Part shown: positions 43,770 through 52,060 of the stretch, one piece after another
Layout of the letters: each line of letters begins with the position of its first letter
How positions within the stretch are numbered: the first letter of the stretch is position 1
NCBI GenBank assembly: GCA_028280845.1
Contig: JANQKZ010000024.1
Location: forward strand, 1-64,000
Length of the DNA stretch: 64,000 nucleotides
DNA from: Opitutales bacterium
GTDB lineage: Bacteria > Verrucomicrobiota > Verrucomicrobiia > Opitutales > JABSRG01
Direction of reading: 5' to 3'
The notes under the pieces: generated by a model
Databases searched by the model: none
What the model was told of the DNA's origin: nothing
The model's input: the letters and a program-made list of their open reading frames with translations, nothing else
Made by a program: the position numbers and the translations under genes

Positions 43770-45767
43770 GTGCAGGACGATCTCCCTATTGACGCTCGAT
43801 TTGCCCCCATCGATTTCCGGGAGGAACTCAATGACGAGCAGTTTGCCGCCGTCACAGCCCCGCCAGGGCCTGCCTTGGTTTTGGCCGGAGCAGGTAGTGG
43901 AAAAACCCGCACCCTGACTTACCGTGTGGCATATCTCCTTTCCCAGGGAATCCAACCCTGGGAAATCATGCTCCTCACATTCACCAACAAGGCGGCCAAG
44001 GAGATGCTGGGGCGGGTACAAGACCTCACCGGAGTAGCCGGACACAAGCTCTGGGGAGGGACCTTCCACTCCATTGGTCAACGCATGCTGCGAATTCACG
44101 GGACTTCCGTTGCACTGCAACCCAGCTATACCATTTTAGACGAAGGGGACTCTGAGGGCGTCCTGACCGATGCCATTCGCTCGGTAGACGCCGGATTCCT
44201 GAAATCCAAGAACAACCCCAAAGCAAAAGTCCTCAAGGATATGATTAGCTACGCCCGCAACACAATGGAACCCGTGGCTGGGGTCGTCGCCGATCGATAT
44301 CCATTCTTCGAAAACATCGGGGAGAAAGTGGAGACCTTTCACCATGCCTACCAAAAGCGCAAACTCGAGCAACAGGTGGTAGACTATGACGACCTGCTTG
44401 AGCTATGGCTCAAACTGTTACAGCAAGATAAGGAAGTCGCCTCCAAATACCAGGAGCGGTTTAAGCATATACTCGTAGACGAATACCAGGACACCAACCG
44501 GCTGCAGTCTGCCATTGTGGATATGCTCGGGGCCCATCATCAGGTCATGGCCGTCGGTGATGATGCGCAGTGCATCTACACCTGGAGAGGGGCGGACTTC
44601 GAAAACATCATGACCTTTCCCGACCGGCACGAGGGAACCATTATCCATAAAATTGAAACCAACTATCGCAGCTCCCCCGAAATCCTGAACCTGGCGAATA
44701 GCGTATTGCAGGCTCAACCCGCGGGATTCGGCTATAGCAAGGAGCTCCATGCGGTCCGCAGGTCCCATCAGCTCCCGATTCTCGCTCCGGTCATGGATAC
44801 CCGGCAGCAAGCCCAGTTCATCTGCGCCCGGATTCGCCACTGCTACGACCAGGGGGCTTCCTTGAAAGACATCGCCGTCTTATATCGGGCTCATTTCCAT
44901 GCCATGGACCTCCAGATGGAACTATCCCGACAGCAAATCCCCTACGTCATCACCAGTGGAGTTCGCTTCTTTGAACAAGCCCACGTCAAGGATGTCGCCG
45001 CCCAATTACGCTTTGTCCACAACCCCCGGGATTTGAGCGCATGGCACCGCTTCGTCTGCCTGCTCCCAAAAATCGGCCCCCGGTCGTCTGAGAAGATCTA
45101 TCTGGCAGCGCGGGAAGTCGCCGAGAAAAACCGACAGGACTTTTTTAACGTCCTACAGTCCGACCCAGTCATGAAGAAGGTGCCCGCACCCGCTAAAGAT
45201 ACCTGGGAGCAACTCGCCCTTTCGCTCAAAGACCTTTGGACCGCAAACCAGGGGAGTCGCCCCAGCGAGGTGGTTCGTCTTGCTATCGAAGGGTGGTACA
45301 CACTTTACCTCCGGCAAAATTATCCCAATTGGCCTCAACGTCAGGAGGATCTGGAGAGCCTGGTCGGATTTGCCGGTCGCTATGAAACCATGGAGGAGCT
45401 CTTGGCCCAACTGGTACTCCTCTCCTCCGAAACCAGTGATCGCTCGGTTGAGCCGAGCGAAGATTCCATACGCCTGACGACCGTTCATCAGGCCAAAGGA
45501 TTGGAGTTTCCCATCGTCTTTGTCATCGGTCTGGCCGATGGACTCTTTCCCCTTCGCCGGGCTATCGAAGCCGATGATACGGAAGAAGAGCGGCGCCTCT
45601 TTTATGTCGCGCTCACCCGGGCTATGGATGAACTTTACATGACCTACCCTATGATTACGACTGGCAACGGCCCCCCACAACGCAACCAGCCCAGCCGATT
45701 TCTTCAAGAGATCCCTCAGGATCGGTATGAAACTGTCCGCATGCGCCAGATGCACTCCGGTTGGTAA
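43770..45767 (+). CDS. UvrD/Rep-type superfamily 1 DNA helicase
   Basis: 665 residues, GTG start. Motifs in order: Q-motif [12 protein letters not shown], Walker [12 protein letters not shown], Ia [69 protein letters not shown] and [21 protein letters not shown]. It is shorter than UvrD/PcrA (about 720) and lacks their C-terminal extension. A 3'-5' translocating helicase for repair or replication restart; which paralogue cannot be told from the sequence alone. Confidence 0.93.
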   Translation: MQDDLPIDARFAPIDFREELNDEQFAAVTAPPGPALVLAGAGSGKTRTLTYRVAYLLSQGIQPWEIMLLTFTNKAAKEMLGRVQDLTGVAGHKLWGGTFHSIGQRMLRIHGTSVALQPSYTILDEGDSEGVLTDAIRSVDAGFLKSKNNPKAKVLKDMISYARNTMEPVAGVVADRYPFFENIGEKVETFHHAYQKRKLEQQVVDYDDLLELWLKLLQQDKEVASKYQERFKHILVDEYQDTNRLQSAIVDMLGAHHQVMAVGDDAQCIYTWRGADFENIMTFPDRHEGTIIHKIETNYRSSPEILNLANSVLQAQPAGFGYSKELHAVRRSHQLPILAPVMDTRQQAQFICARIRHCYDQGASLKDIAVLYRAHFHAMDLQMELSRQQIPYVITSGVRFFEQAHVKDVAAQLRFVHNPRDLSAWHRFVCLLPKIGPRSSEKIYLAAREVAEKNRQDFFNVLQSDPVMKKVPAPAKDTWEQLALSLKDLWTANQGSRPSEVVRLAIEGWYTLYLRQNYPNWPQRQEDLESLVGFAGRYETMEELLAQLVLLSSETSDRSVEPSEDSIRLTTVHQAKGLEFPIVFVIGLADGLFPLRRAIEADDTEEERRLFYVALTRAMDELYMTYPMITTGNGPPQRNQPSRFLQEIPQDRYETVRMRQMHSGW

Positions 45768-45829
45768 CTCGTGAGCCTGCCTTTCCCTTACGCGCTATCT
45801 CCTTTTGTCAAATATAGGTAGCTAGCTTC

Positions 45830-46294
45830 ATGATGAATCTTCCTATCACCATACGCCCTCCCGCTTCCCCCAATGAATGGGCTGCCTATTACCAGCTCCG
45901 CTGGGTGATCTTGCGAAAACCCTGGAATCAGCCCAAAGGAAGTGAAAAGGACGAGGGAGAGGACAAGAGCGTTCATCTTGTTGCGATGGATGAAGGCCAG
46001 GGAAAGCTCATCGCCACCGGTCGCCTCGTACGGAGGGAAGAGGGAGAAGCCCAGATTCGCTCCATGGCCGTTCACTCCGACTACCAGGGGAGAGGAATCG
46101 GAATGGCCATGGTCAAAGCCCTGGAAGTTGAGGGCAGGGCGATAAATGTATCCAGAATTTACCTACATGCAAGGGAAAGCGCCCTCCCCTTCTACCATCG
46201 GGCCGGTTATCAGACTGTAAGAAAATCACACCTCGCCTTTGGCGAAATTCAACACTACCTCCTCGATAAACACCTGTCAGCCAATGGCTCATAA
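45830..46294 (+). CDS. GNAT-family N-acetyltransferase
   Basis: 154 residues. ElaA/GNAT layout: YYQLRWVILRKPWNQP at the start (typical of this subgroup), KLIATGRLV, then the acetyl-CoA-binding block IRSMAVHSDYQGRGIGMAMV with the R/Q-x-x-G-x-G/A motif, and ALPFYHRAGYQTV near the end. Start ATG at 45830 or 45833. The 3' end overlaps the nitroreductase start by 11 bases. Acceptor substrate unknown. Confidence 0.88.
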   Translation: MMNLPITIRPPASPNEWAAYYQLRWVILRKPWNQPKGSEKDEGEDKSVHLVAMDEGQGKLIATGRLVRREEGEAQIRSMAVHSDYQGRGIGMAMVKALEVEGRAINVSRIYLHARESALPFYHRAGYQTVRKSHLAFGEIQHYLLDKHLSANGS

Positions 46295-46937
46295 ATTGAA
46301 TTTTACCCGTATTCCCGAATCCGAGATGCTGGAAAATGCCATCCGCTTCTATCAAACCATGGACCAGCGCCGCACGGTGAGGGATTTTTCCAACCAGCCT
46401 GTCCCCAGGGAGGTCATAGAGCATTGCCTGCTCGCAGCGGGAACATCTCCGAGTGGGGCCAATAAACAACCCTGGCACTTCGTTGCTGTTTCTGCTCTTG
46501 AGGTCAAACAGCGGATCAGAGCGGGAGCGGAGGAAGAAGAGCGGAAATTCTACGGGGGAGGAGCCTCTCAAGACTGGCTGGATGACCTTAAACCCATCGG
46601 GACCGATGCGAACAAACCCTTCCTTGAGACCGCCCCGTGGTTAATTGCTATTTTTGGTCAACGCCGAGGCACTCACCCTGACGGCTCAAAGGATAGACAT
46701 TACTATGTCAAAGAATCGGTCGGCATCGCTACCGGCATGCTCATCACCGCCCTTCACCAGGCCGGCTTGGCCACACTGACCCATACCCCGAGCCCGATGG
46801 ATTTCCTCAATGACATTCTGGAACGCCCGTCGGAAGAATTCCCCTTCCTCCTGCTCGTGGCAGGCTACCCCACGGAAGATGCTACGGTACCTGACCTGAA
46901 GCGGAAGGACCTCCACGACATCGCCACGTTCAAGTAA
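46284..46937 (+). CDS. Nitroreductase-family flavoprotein
   Basis: About 217 residues from the ATG at 46284; 15 further upstream codons belong to the GNAT gene region. FMN-binding nitroreductase pattern: MDQRRTVRDFSNQPVPREVI, AGTSPSGANKQPWHFVAV (typical of the iodotyrosine deiodinase-like branch), SVGIATGMLITALHQAGLAT and PFLLLVAGYP. Reduces an unknown substrate using NAD(P)H. Confidence 0.9.
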   Translation: MAHKLNFTRIPESEMLENAIRFYQTMDQRRTVRDFSNQPVPREVIEHCLLAAGTSPSGANKQPWHFVAVSALEVKQRIRAGAEEEERKFYGGGASQDWLDDLKPIGTDANKPFLETAPWLIAIFGQRRGTHPDGSKDRHYYVKESVGIATGMLITALHQAGLATLTHTPSPMDFLNDILERPSEEFPFLLLVAGYPTEDATVPDLKRKDLHDIATFK

Positions 46938-46987
46938 GGGGTTTTCTACGTGGAATTCTACAGAGTCTGTGGTAACAAAGAAATCGA

Positions 46988-47464
46988 ATGAATCGCCTTA
47001 TTCATATCTGGATCTTCACCTTAACTCTCCCGGGCTTTCTCCACGCGGTCGAAATCCGATCCGTAGAATCGGATTATATGGAAGCAGAGGAGGTCCTCCG
47101 GTTGAGTGACTATGTCGGGGCGTTGAATACCGGCCGCCGTCTGGTCTTGCGCACCCAGGAAAACGAATTCCCGGGGGTGTACTATAAGATTGCCCTGGAC
47201 TCCTCTCTCAAAACGTTACCGGACGGAACCATTGCCCTCCTGGAATACCTGTCCGACTCAAGCCCCGACCCCTTGTCGATCGAGTTTCCCCTGCCCGGTG
47301 ACCTCCCCGGAGGAAAAATGCTATTTATCGGCCTTACAGGGGACGATTGGAGGCACGACGAGCTGTCGAAGCGCCTGTTGCCCACCGCCTGGCGAATCAG
47401 CCTGATTGGGCCGGATGGCTTCCTGCTCGCAAAGAAAAACAGTTTTGTATGGGGAACCCGTTAA
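46988..47464 (+). CDS. Small secreted protein, unknown
   Basis: 158 residues. The signal peptide is clear (MNRLIHIWIFTLTLPGFLHA, cleavage near AVE). The mature part is mixed alpha/beta with no motif I recognise: RLVLRTQENEFPGVYYKIAL, then LPDGTIALLEYLSDSSPDP and AWRISLIGPDGFLLAKKNSF. Its end overlaps the glycosylase start by 16 bases, so the two are probably translated together. Confidence 0.6.
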   Translation: MNRLIHIWIFTLTLPGFLHAVEIRSVESDYMEAEEVLRLSDYVGALNTGRRLVLRTQENEFPGVYYKIALDSSLKTLPDGTIALLEYLSDSSPDPLSIEFPLPGDLPGGKMLFIGLTGDDWRHDELSKRLLPTAWRISLIGPDGFLLAKKNSFVWGTR

Positions 47465-48333
47465 GCTGGTCTTCCTGGGAACGGCTCGAGGGTGCCCAGC
47501 CTTGGACCCCAATCGGACTCAGGGAAACACTTTTGGGCGGGCAGGCCTTCCGGTGGCAGGGAACCGCCCCGGGCACGTATTTAGGGTGTTGGGCCGATTT
47601 ACATGTTCAGCTCAGACTGAATAAGGAGAGAGAGGTTGAATTTCAGGTCCCCCTCCTCGATCAACCCCACCGCCGAAGAGACCAGATAAGGAACTACCTG
47701 GAAAACGGCTTGGATTGGCAGACCACCACCGATGCCTTGCCCTGGAAATCGGATCCGGTGCTGGCTCAAGCTATCCTTACCTTCCCCGGGATTCGCATTT
47801 TACAGCAACCGTTCTGGGAAGTCCTGGTAGGGTTTCTCTGTAGCTCAAACAAGCAGATTACGCAAATCCGCCAAATGTGCGAGGCACTCGCGGATCGGTT
47901 TGGGGAGCGGATTCATAAAACACTCCCCGCCCGCTTCCCAACACCAAACCAACTCGCAGCGAGCTCGATTGAGTCCCTCCTCGCCTGCAAACTGGGATAT
48001 CGCGCAAAGTATATATGGGGAGCGGCTGAATTCATATCCGCCCAGCCGTCTTTTGAGCAGACATTAAAAAAGCTCCCATATCTGGAAGCGAAAGCCGCCC
48101 TCATGGAGCTCCCAGGAGTGGGCCCCAAGGTGGCCGACTGTGTTCTGCTTTATGGTTTGGGGGTTTTTGAAGCCTTCCCCATGGACACCTGGATCGCGCG
48201 TATCCTCGATCAACACTACCACCTGACTCACTTCACCTCCGCCCAAAAATTACACTTCGCCAAAATCCACTTCGGCCCCCATGCCGGCCTCGCCCAACAA
48301 TTCCTCTTCTCCTACGCCCGGGGAATAGGGTAG
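47449..48333 (+). CDS. ogg: 8-oxoguanine DNA glycosylase, OGG1-like
   Basis: About 294 residues from the ATG at 47449. OGG1-type layout: N-terminal domain with LLGGQAFRWQG, then the HhH-GPD domain with SSNKQITQIRQM (the 'S.N..i.ri' helix), helix-hairpin-helix LPGVGPKVADCV and FPMDTWIARI. Catalytic Lys is K227 and the Asp D246, 19 residues apart as in human OGG1 (K249, D268). It removes 8-oxoG opposite C by base excision. An open stretch upstream to 47347 only mirrors the preceding gene. Confidence 0.92.
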   Translation: MGNPLSWSSWERLEGAQPWTPIGLRETLLGGQAFRWQGTAPGTYLGCWADLHVQLRLNKEREVEFQVPLLDQPHRRRDQIRNYLENGLDWQTTTDALPWKSDPVLAQAILTFPGIRILQQPFWEVLVGFLCSSNKQITQIRQMCEALADRFGERIHKTLPARFPTPNQLAASSIESLLACKLGYRAKYIWGAAEFISAQPSFEQTLKKLPYLEAKAALMELPGVGPKVADCVLLYGLGVFEAFPMDTWIARILDQHYHLTHFTSAQKLHFAKIHFGPHAGLAQQFLFSYARGIG

Positions 48334-48334
48334 C

Positions 48335-48811
48335 AAACTACGAAGTTCGCAAAAAAACACGAAATGAATGGATGAGGGTTATTCGACATTTACGAAGCGC
48401 TCATACTGGAGCTTGGGAAAACTGCCAAAATTGACCAGGAGCCCAAGTTTCTTCTTTGTGGCCTTGAGGTAGTTAAGAACCTGGGCTCGATGCTCATCCG
48501 CAAGATCCTTTACGGCCTTTAATTCGAGGATGACTTCATCAAAAGCGATGAGGTCAGGTTCATATTTCTGGCTCAATGGCTTCCCCTTATAAGTGAGATC
48601 TAGTTTGGGCTTTCGGACAAAGGGTACTTTCTGAAATTCAAATTCTATTTCCATGCATTCCTGATAAACTGACTCCAGGAATCCGTTCCCTTTTTCTTTG
48701 TACACCTCAAAACAACATCCCATAATCAAATAAGACTCTTCTTTGAAAACGATTTTTCCGCCTTCCATTTCGCCCCTCCTTTTTCGCGTCCTTTCGCGCC
48801 TTTCGTAGTTT
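48335..48811. repeat. Inverted repeats flanking the GxxExxY gene
   Basis: AAACTACGAA (48335-48344) and TTCGTAGTTT (48802-48811) are perfect 10-bp inverted repeats on either side of the GxxExxY gene. The left copy starts 2 bp after the ogg stop codon. Next to the right copy TTTCGCG occurs twice in a short direct repeat (about 48782-48801). Confidence 0.7.
48379..48768 (-). CDS. GxxExxY family protein
   Basis: 129 residues, standard size. The name motif is GNGFLESVY. A PD-(D/E)XK-like core follows: YEPDLIAFDEVILELKAV, with D, E and K spaced as in restriction-like nucleases. These proteins occur as single genes, often in multiple copies per genome and inside intergenic or rRNA regions, and behave like small mobile cassettes. 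Function unknown. AT-richer than neighbours and flanked by short inverted repeats. Confidence 0.9.
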   Translation of the reverse strand: MEGGKIVFKEESYLIMGCCFEVYKEKGNGFLESVYQECMEIEFEFQKVPFVRKPKLDLTYKGKPLSQKYEPDLIAFDEVILELKAVKDLADEHRAQVLNYLKATKKKLGLLVNFGSFPKLQYERFVNVE

Positions 48812-48819
48812 AAAAAAAA

Positions 48820-49815
48820 TCAAGAATCCCGCTGGAACTCCCTATACTGCCCGTCGTTCTTCCGGATGAACTGCTTCATCGCGGTGGCATCCTCCGGATC
48901 CACCCCGAAACCCACGAAATGAATCTCCGTCGGGCGAGCGAGCTCCCGCTGCAAACGACGGACATCCCGGGCTAAATCATCCCAAGGCACATCTTCGCCC
49001 TGGCCATTCGGGACGCTCCGTTGATAAGAGGCATCAGACAGTAGGAACAGCACATCCGGGCCCATCTCGAAAGCTTTCGTCAATACCGCCTGGATTCCGT
49101 CCGGATCGTCCCGAACCCAACTGCGGCCCGCTTTCTGGAACCGCTCATTCATCCACTGGACGGCCTCTTCCTTATTCCCGGGGGTGGCCGGGATCATTCC
49201 AGGTTTAAAGGTATCGTAAGTCCGACTGTGCTGAATGATACCAAACATCGTCCCACCGCTCAGACCATTAATCATTTCAATGGTCTTATCCCGGATCTCA
49301 GTCATCGAGAACCCCGCCCGCTTCATTGCATTCACCACTGAACCGGATACATCCAACACAATCAGGATGCGCTCCCCCTTTGACTCTACTCCAAGAAAGT
49401 TCACTGCGCTCTGGCCAAAGCCGATCCCCCCGCTTCCAAGACCTGAACCAAACCCGGTTCCAATAGCCGACCCAAGTCCAACAGAAACCTCAGCGGTAAA
49501 CTCCGGCAGCGCCACATCAATCTGAGGTGTATTGATCTGACTGATACTTTTTACGCTAATCCGCGGCTGCCGCGGTCGTGAGCTGTTTTTCTGAAGATCC
49601 TTACTCCTCGCTTTATATTCCAGTTTTTGGGGCTCAATACTCTCCAGGGGTGGAGGAGGCTCAAACTCCGGCTCAGGGGGCTGGATAAATTTATATATCG
49701 TCAGAGACCCGAAGATCACCAACGCCGCCACATGTAAAGCCGCACTGATCCCTACGACCTGCGCCATGACTGCATTCTTCTTGTTTTTACCGGTAAATAT
49801 TGCTTTCAAATCCAT
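48820..49815 (-). CDS. TonB-like N-terminus fused to a VWA domain
   Basis: 331 residues. A short basic cytoplasmic start precedes one membrane segment (about 18-40; ISAALHVAALVIFGSLTIYK), then a Pro/Glu-rich section (about 45-65; PPEPEFEPPPPLESIEP) as in TonB. Next come a Gly-rich linker (about 112-136) and a VWA domain (about 147-325) with MIDAS D155-V-S157-G-S159, GGTMFG and LSDAS. There is no TonB C-terminal domain. It is the last gene after ExbB-ExbD-ExbD, in the position of tonB, so it probably takes energy from the Exb motor to work on a periplasmic or outer-membrane partner. This is inference. Confidence 0.75.
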   Translation of the reverse strand: MDLKAIFTGKNKKNAVMAQVVGISAALHVAALVIFGSLTIYKFIQPPEPEFEPPPPLESIEPQKLEYKARSKDLQKNSSRPRQPRISVKSISQINTPQIDVALPEFTAEVSVGLGSAIGTGFGSGLGSGGIGFGQSAVNFLGVESKGERILIVLDVSGSVVNAMKRAGFSMTEIRDKTIEMINGLSGGTMFGIIQHSRTYDTFKPGMIPATPGNKEEAVQWMNERFQKAGRSWVRDDPDGIQAVLTKAFEMGPDVLFLLSDASYQRSVPNGQGEDVPWDDLARDVRRLQRELARPTEIHFVGFGVDPEDATAMKQFIRKNDGQYREFQRDS

Positions 49816-49866
49816 ATTATTTGAGCGGTAAGGGACTGAAGGATTTGCCCTTGGTATGTGACCTAT

Positions 49867-50084
49867 GCTCAGGGTGAGGACGGCGGCAAGATGTGTAGCT
49901 TGACGACTGAAAAGAGAGGGCGCGCACTAAGATGTGCGTAACCGAGCTTGAAAGGAGGAATACTGCGCATGTTGCCCCGAGGATGGGAGTGTGATCCCTA
50001 CCTTTGGTAAGTTTATTGATTATTCTACTGATTGAAAAACGCATAAAAACATCCTCACACTCCCATCCGTTCTTCACCCTGAGC
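49867..50084. repeat. Nested inverted repeat between exbD and the VWA gene
   Basis: Outer arms GCTCAGGGTGA (49867-49877) and TCACCCTGAGC (50074-50084) and inner arms GGATGGGAGTGTGA (49981-49994) and TCACACTCCCATCC (50055-50068) are all perfect inverted repeats. The right outer arm overlaps the exbD stop region. The 256-bp gap carries no gene I can support. Confidence 0.75.
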
Positions 50085-50517
50085 CTTGGCCAAAGCTTAC
50101 GATTTTTAACCCCGCAGCCGCGCAGGCGTTCAGGACATCAATTGATTTTTGATGGAGGGAATCATCATCTGCCTGAATGGTGATGATCGTCTCGATATTC
50201 ATCCGCTTATCCGCCATCCCCAGGCGGGTTAGGGTCCGGGTCAATTGCGGCATGTCCCGGCTTTCAGGGGTATCAACGGGAGCTCCATTCAATAGAACCT
50301 GCCCATCTCCCAGGATATCGATAATATGCTCACTCGGCATATTGGTCGGATTCTTTGCCGGTGGAGTATCGGAGGGTAAAGTAAGGCTGATATCCGACTC
50401 CTCCTGTACAATCGTTGTCGTTACCATGAAATAGACCAGCAAGAGGAAGACGACATCGATCATCGGCGTTAAATCGACTTTATCTTCAGTTTGAAAAACT
50501 TTGGGTAATCTAGCCAT
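50074..50517 (-). CDS. exbD: ExbD/TolR-family protein (second copy)
   Basis: 147 residues from the ATG at 50517, which gives the normal MARLPKVFQTEDKVDLTPMI start; longer upstream readings run into a repeat. One membrane segment (about 22-40) with the proton-conducting Asp in DLTPMIDVVFLLLVYFMV. The periplasmic part (about 45-147) has the TolR/ExbD fold pattern (IIDILGDGQVLLNG). Forms the proton channel with ExbB. Confidence 0.9.
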   Translation of the reverse strand: MARLPKVFQTEDKVDLTPMIDVVFLLLVYFMVTTTIVQEESDISLTLPSDTPPAKNPTNMPSEHIIDILGDGQVLLNGAPVDTPESRDMPQLTRTLTRLGMADKRMNIETIITIQADDDSLHQKSIDVLNACAAAGLKIVSFGQGSG

Positions 50518-50519
50518 GG

Positions 50520-50703
50520 CAGTGGTGACCTGTGAATGTGCTCTGTGAGATCGGAACAGTCCGAAGACCTGGAAGCATAACCCCCAATCCACATTCACAA
50601 TGCACACGCTCCCTCCATAAAACCTTCGTCCGGAGTGAGGGCACCCCGGGTCCAGTAGTTGTCAAATTTTCTTCCCTAGACATCAGACACAAGACACCCG
50701 ACC
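50520..50703. repeat. TGTGA-type inverted repeat and heptamer array between exbD genes
   Basis: TGTGAATGTG (50531-50540) pairs perfectly with CACATTCACA (50590-50599). Heptamers AGACATC, AGACACA and AGACACC lie at 50678-50698, just after the stop of the upstream exbD. Confidence 0.8.
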
Positions 50704-50706
50704 CTT

Positions 50707-51111
50707 TTAGCTTTGATAAACGGAAAAAATCACATCGAAGGCTCCATTCTCAGCACAGACGCGCATGACCTCCCTCACATGTTTGTGCGGAGTATTCGTA
50801 TCTACCCGCAGGTTAACCTTGTAGCCACGGACCGTTTCCATGCCATTTCGGATGATGGGCCCGAGAGCCTCAGGGCCGTCCATCCGCCGAATGCCGGCAT
50901 AAACCGAACCGTCGGGAAGAATTGTGATGACTTCCCGACGACCCGCATCCTCAGGGACCTTGGACTGATCCGCAACCGGCATTTCAATGTCGATTTTTTC
51001 TGCCGTCAGCAGGGTCGCCACCGTCATGAAAAAGACGATCAGCAGAAACACCACATCGATCATCGGAGTCAAATCCGGGCTGTCGTTACTGTCATCAGGT
51101 TGCCAGGCCAT
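50707..51111 (-). CDS. exbD: ExbD/TolR-family protein (first copy)
   Basis: 134 residues. Membrane segment about 17-36 with DLTPMIDVVFLLIVFFM, including the conserved Asp; periplasmic fold with VITILPDGSVYAG and a C-terminal VRVCAENGAFDVIF. Two ExbD paralogues next to one ExbB is a common arrangement; they probably form a mixed dimer in the motor. Confidence 0.93.
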   Translation of the reverse strand: MAWQPDDSNDSPDLTPMIDVVFLLIVFFMTVATLLTAEKIDIEMPVADQSKVPEDAGRREVITILPDGSVYAGIRRMDGPEALGPIIRNGMETVRGYKVNLRVDTNTPHKHVREVMRVCAENGAFDVIFSVYQS

Positions 51112-51120
51112 GGTTATTCA

Positions 51121-51215
51121 CGAGCTGTGAGTGTGTATTGTGAGCTGGGAATGGGATGCCCGAAGCGACGAGAAGCCCCCCATCTCACAATCACAATTCG
51201 CACTATACATTTTCA
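51121..51215. repeat. TGTGA-type inverted repeat between exbB and exbD
   Basis: ATTGTGAG (51137-51144) and CTCACAAT (51184-51191) form the core of imperfect arms spanning about 51122-51150 and 51180-51210. Confidence 0.75.
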
Positions 51216-51229
51216 CTCTCACTCCTCGG

Positions 51230-51985
51230 CTAAGCGCTCTTGCGGGCAGAGGAAATCATGTTAAAGAAGAGGTCGCCCACAAGCTTACCGACCTGGGCTG
51301 CGATCTTCCCGTATTTCGCTTTGAAATAAAAATAGGCAATGAGCGAGGGGATGGCGACGACCAGACCCGAGGCCGTGGTGACCAGGGCTTCCGAAATATT
51401 AGTGGCCAGGACCGAAGGATCGCCCATCCCCACATCGGATATCGCGCGGAAGGCCTTCACCATGCCTGAAACGGTCCCCAGGAGCCCGACCATAGGGGCC
51501 ACGGCGCCGATGACCGAGAGGTAATTGATCAGGACAAAGGGCCCGGATAGTTCGGCGGCAGAGGCCTCATCAATGGCTTTATCCACCACCGTCATTTCAA
51601 TGTGCCCCTCATCAATTCGGCTCAAGCCAGCCGCCACAATGTTCGTAACCGGAGCGGGGTTATCCGCGCACAGTTGTTGGGCCCGCTCAATATCCAGACT
51701 GTTCATCGCTTCTGCCAACGGATCGGTAAGGTCGGTCCGCAGGAATGGCTGGGGACGAATGGTAAGACCGTTATAAATCGCGAGCCCTACACCAGCGACT
51801 GAGAAGAGCCCCAGGGGCCACATGGCCCATCCTCCCTGTTTCAACAGACCAATGAAATTGGTGTTTCCCCCTCCGGTATCAGCGGCGGCCTCAGTCACCT
51901 CCTCGGCAAACCCAGCTGAGGAGAAACACGTGAAAATCCCAACCCCAAACAGGATGGAAACGATAGGATTTAGTCGAATTTTCAT
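51230..51985 (-). CDS. exbB: ExbB/TolQ/MotA-family proton channel protein
   Basis: 251 residues. A cleavable-looking N-terminal hydrophobic segment (about 8-27) precedes the usual three ExbB segments: GGWAMWPLGLFSVAGVGLAIY (about 50-70), INYLSVIGAVAPMVGLLGTV (about 150-170) and ALVTTASGLVVAIPSLIAYF (about 199-219). The TM2-TM3 pore pattern GLLGTVSGMVKAF and the conserved Thr in ALVTTASGL are present. With two ExbD proteins it forms the inner-membrane proton-driven motor. Confidence 0.94.
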   Translation of the reverse strand: MKIRLNPIVSILFGVGIFTCFSSAGFAEEVTEAAADTGGGNTNFIGLLKQGGWAMWPLGLFSVAGVGLAIYNGLTIRPQPFLRTDLTDPLAEAMNSLDIERAQQLCADNPAPVTNIVAAGLSRIDEGHIEMTVVDKAIDEASAAELSGPFVLINYLSVIGAVAPMVGLLGTVSGMVKAFRAISDVGMGDPSVLATNISEALVTTASGLVVAIPSLIAYFYFKAKYGKIAAQVGKLVGDLFFNMISSARKSA

Positions 51986-52060
51986 AGACGGATTGGATCA
52001 AAGGGGTTCGAGAGGTAGGTTCGTAATACGAAGAAAAATGGTGGGGATATTGGGCCTGGG

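Noticed and set aside
49817-50077. 86-codon open frame between the second exbD and the VWA gene
   Set aside because: It runs through the nested inverted repeat, has no recognisable domain and shows low-complexity basic sequence; the gap is better explained by the repeat.
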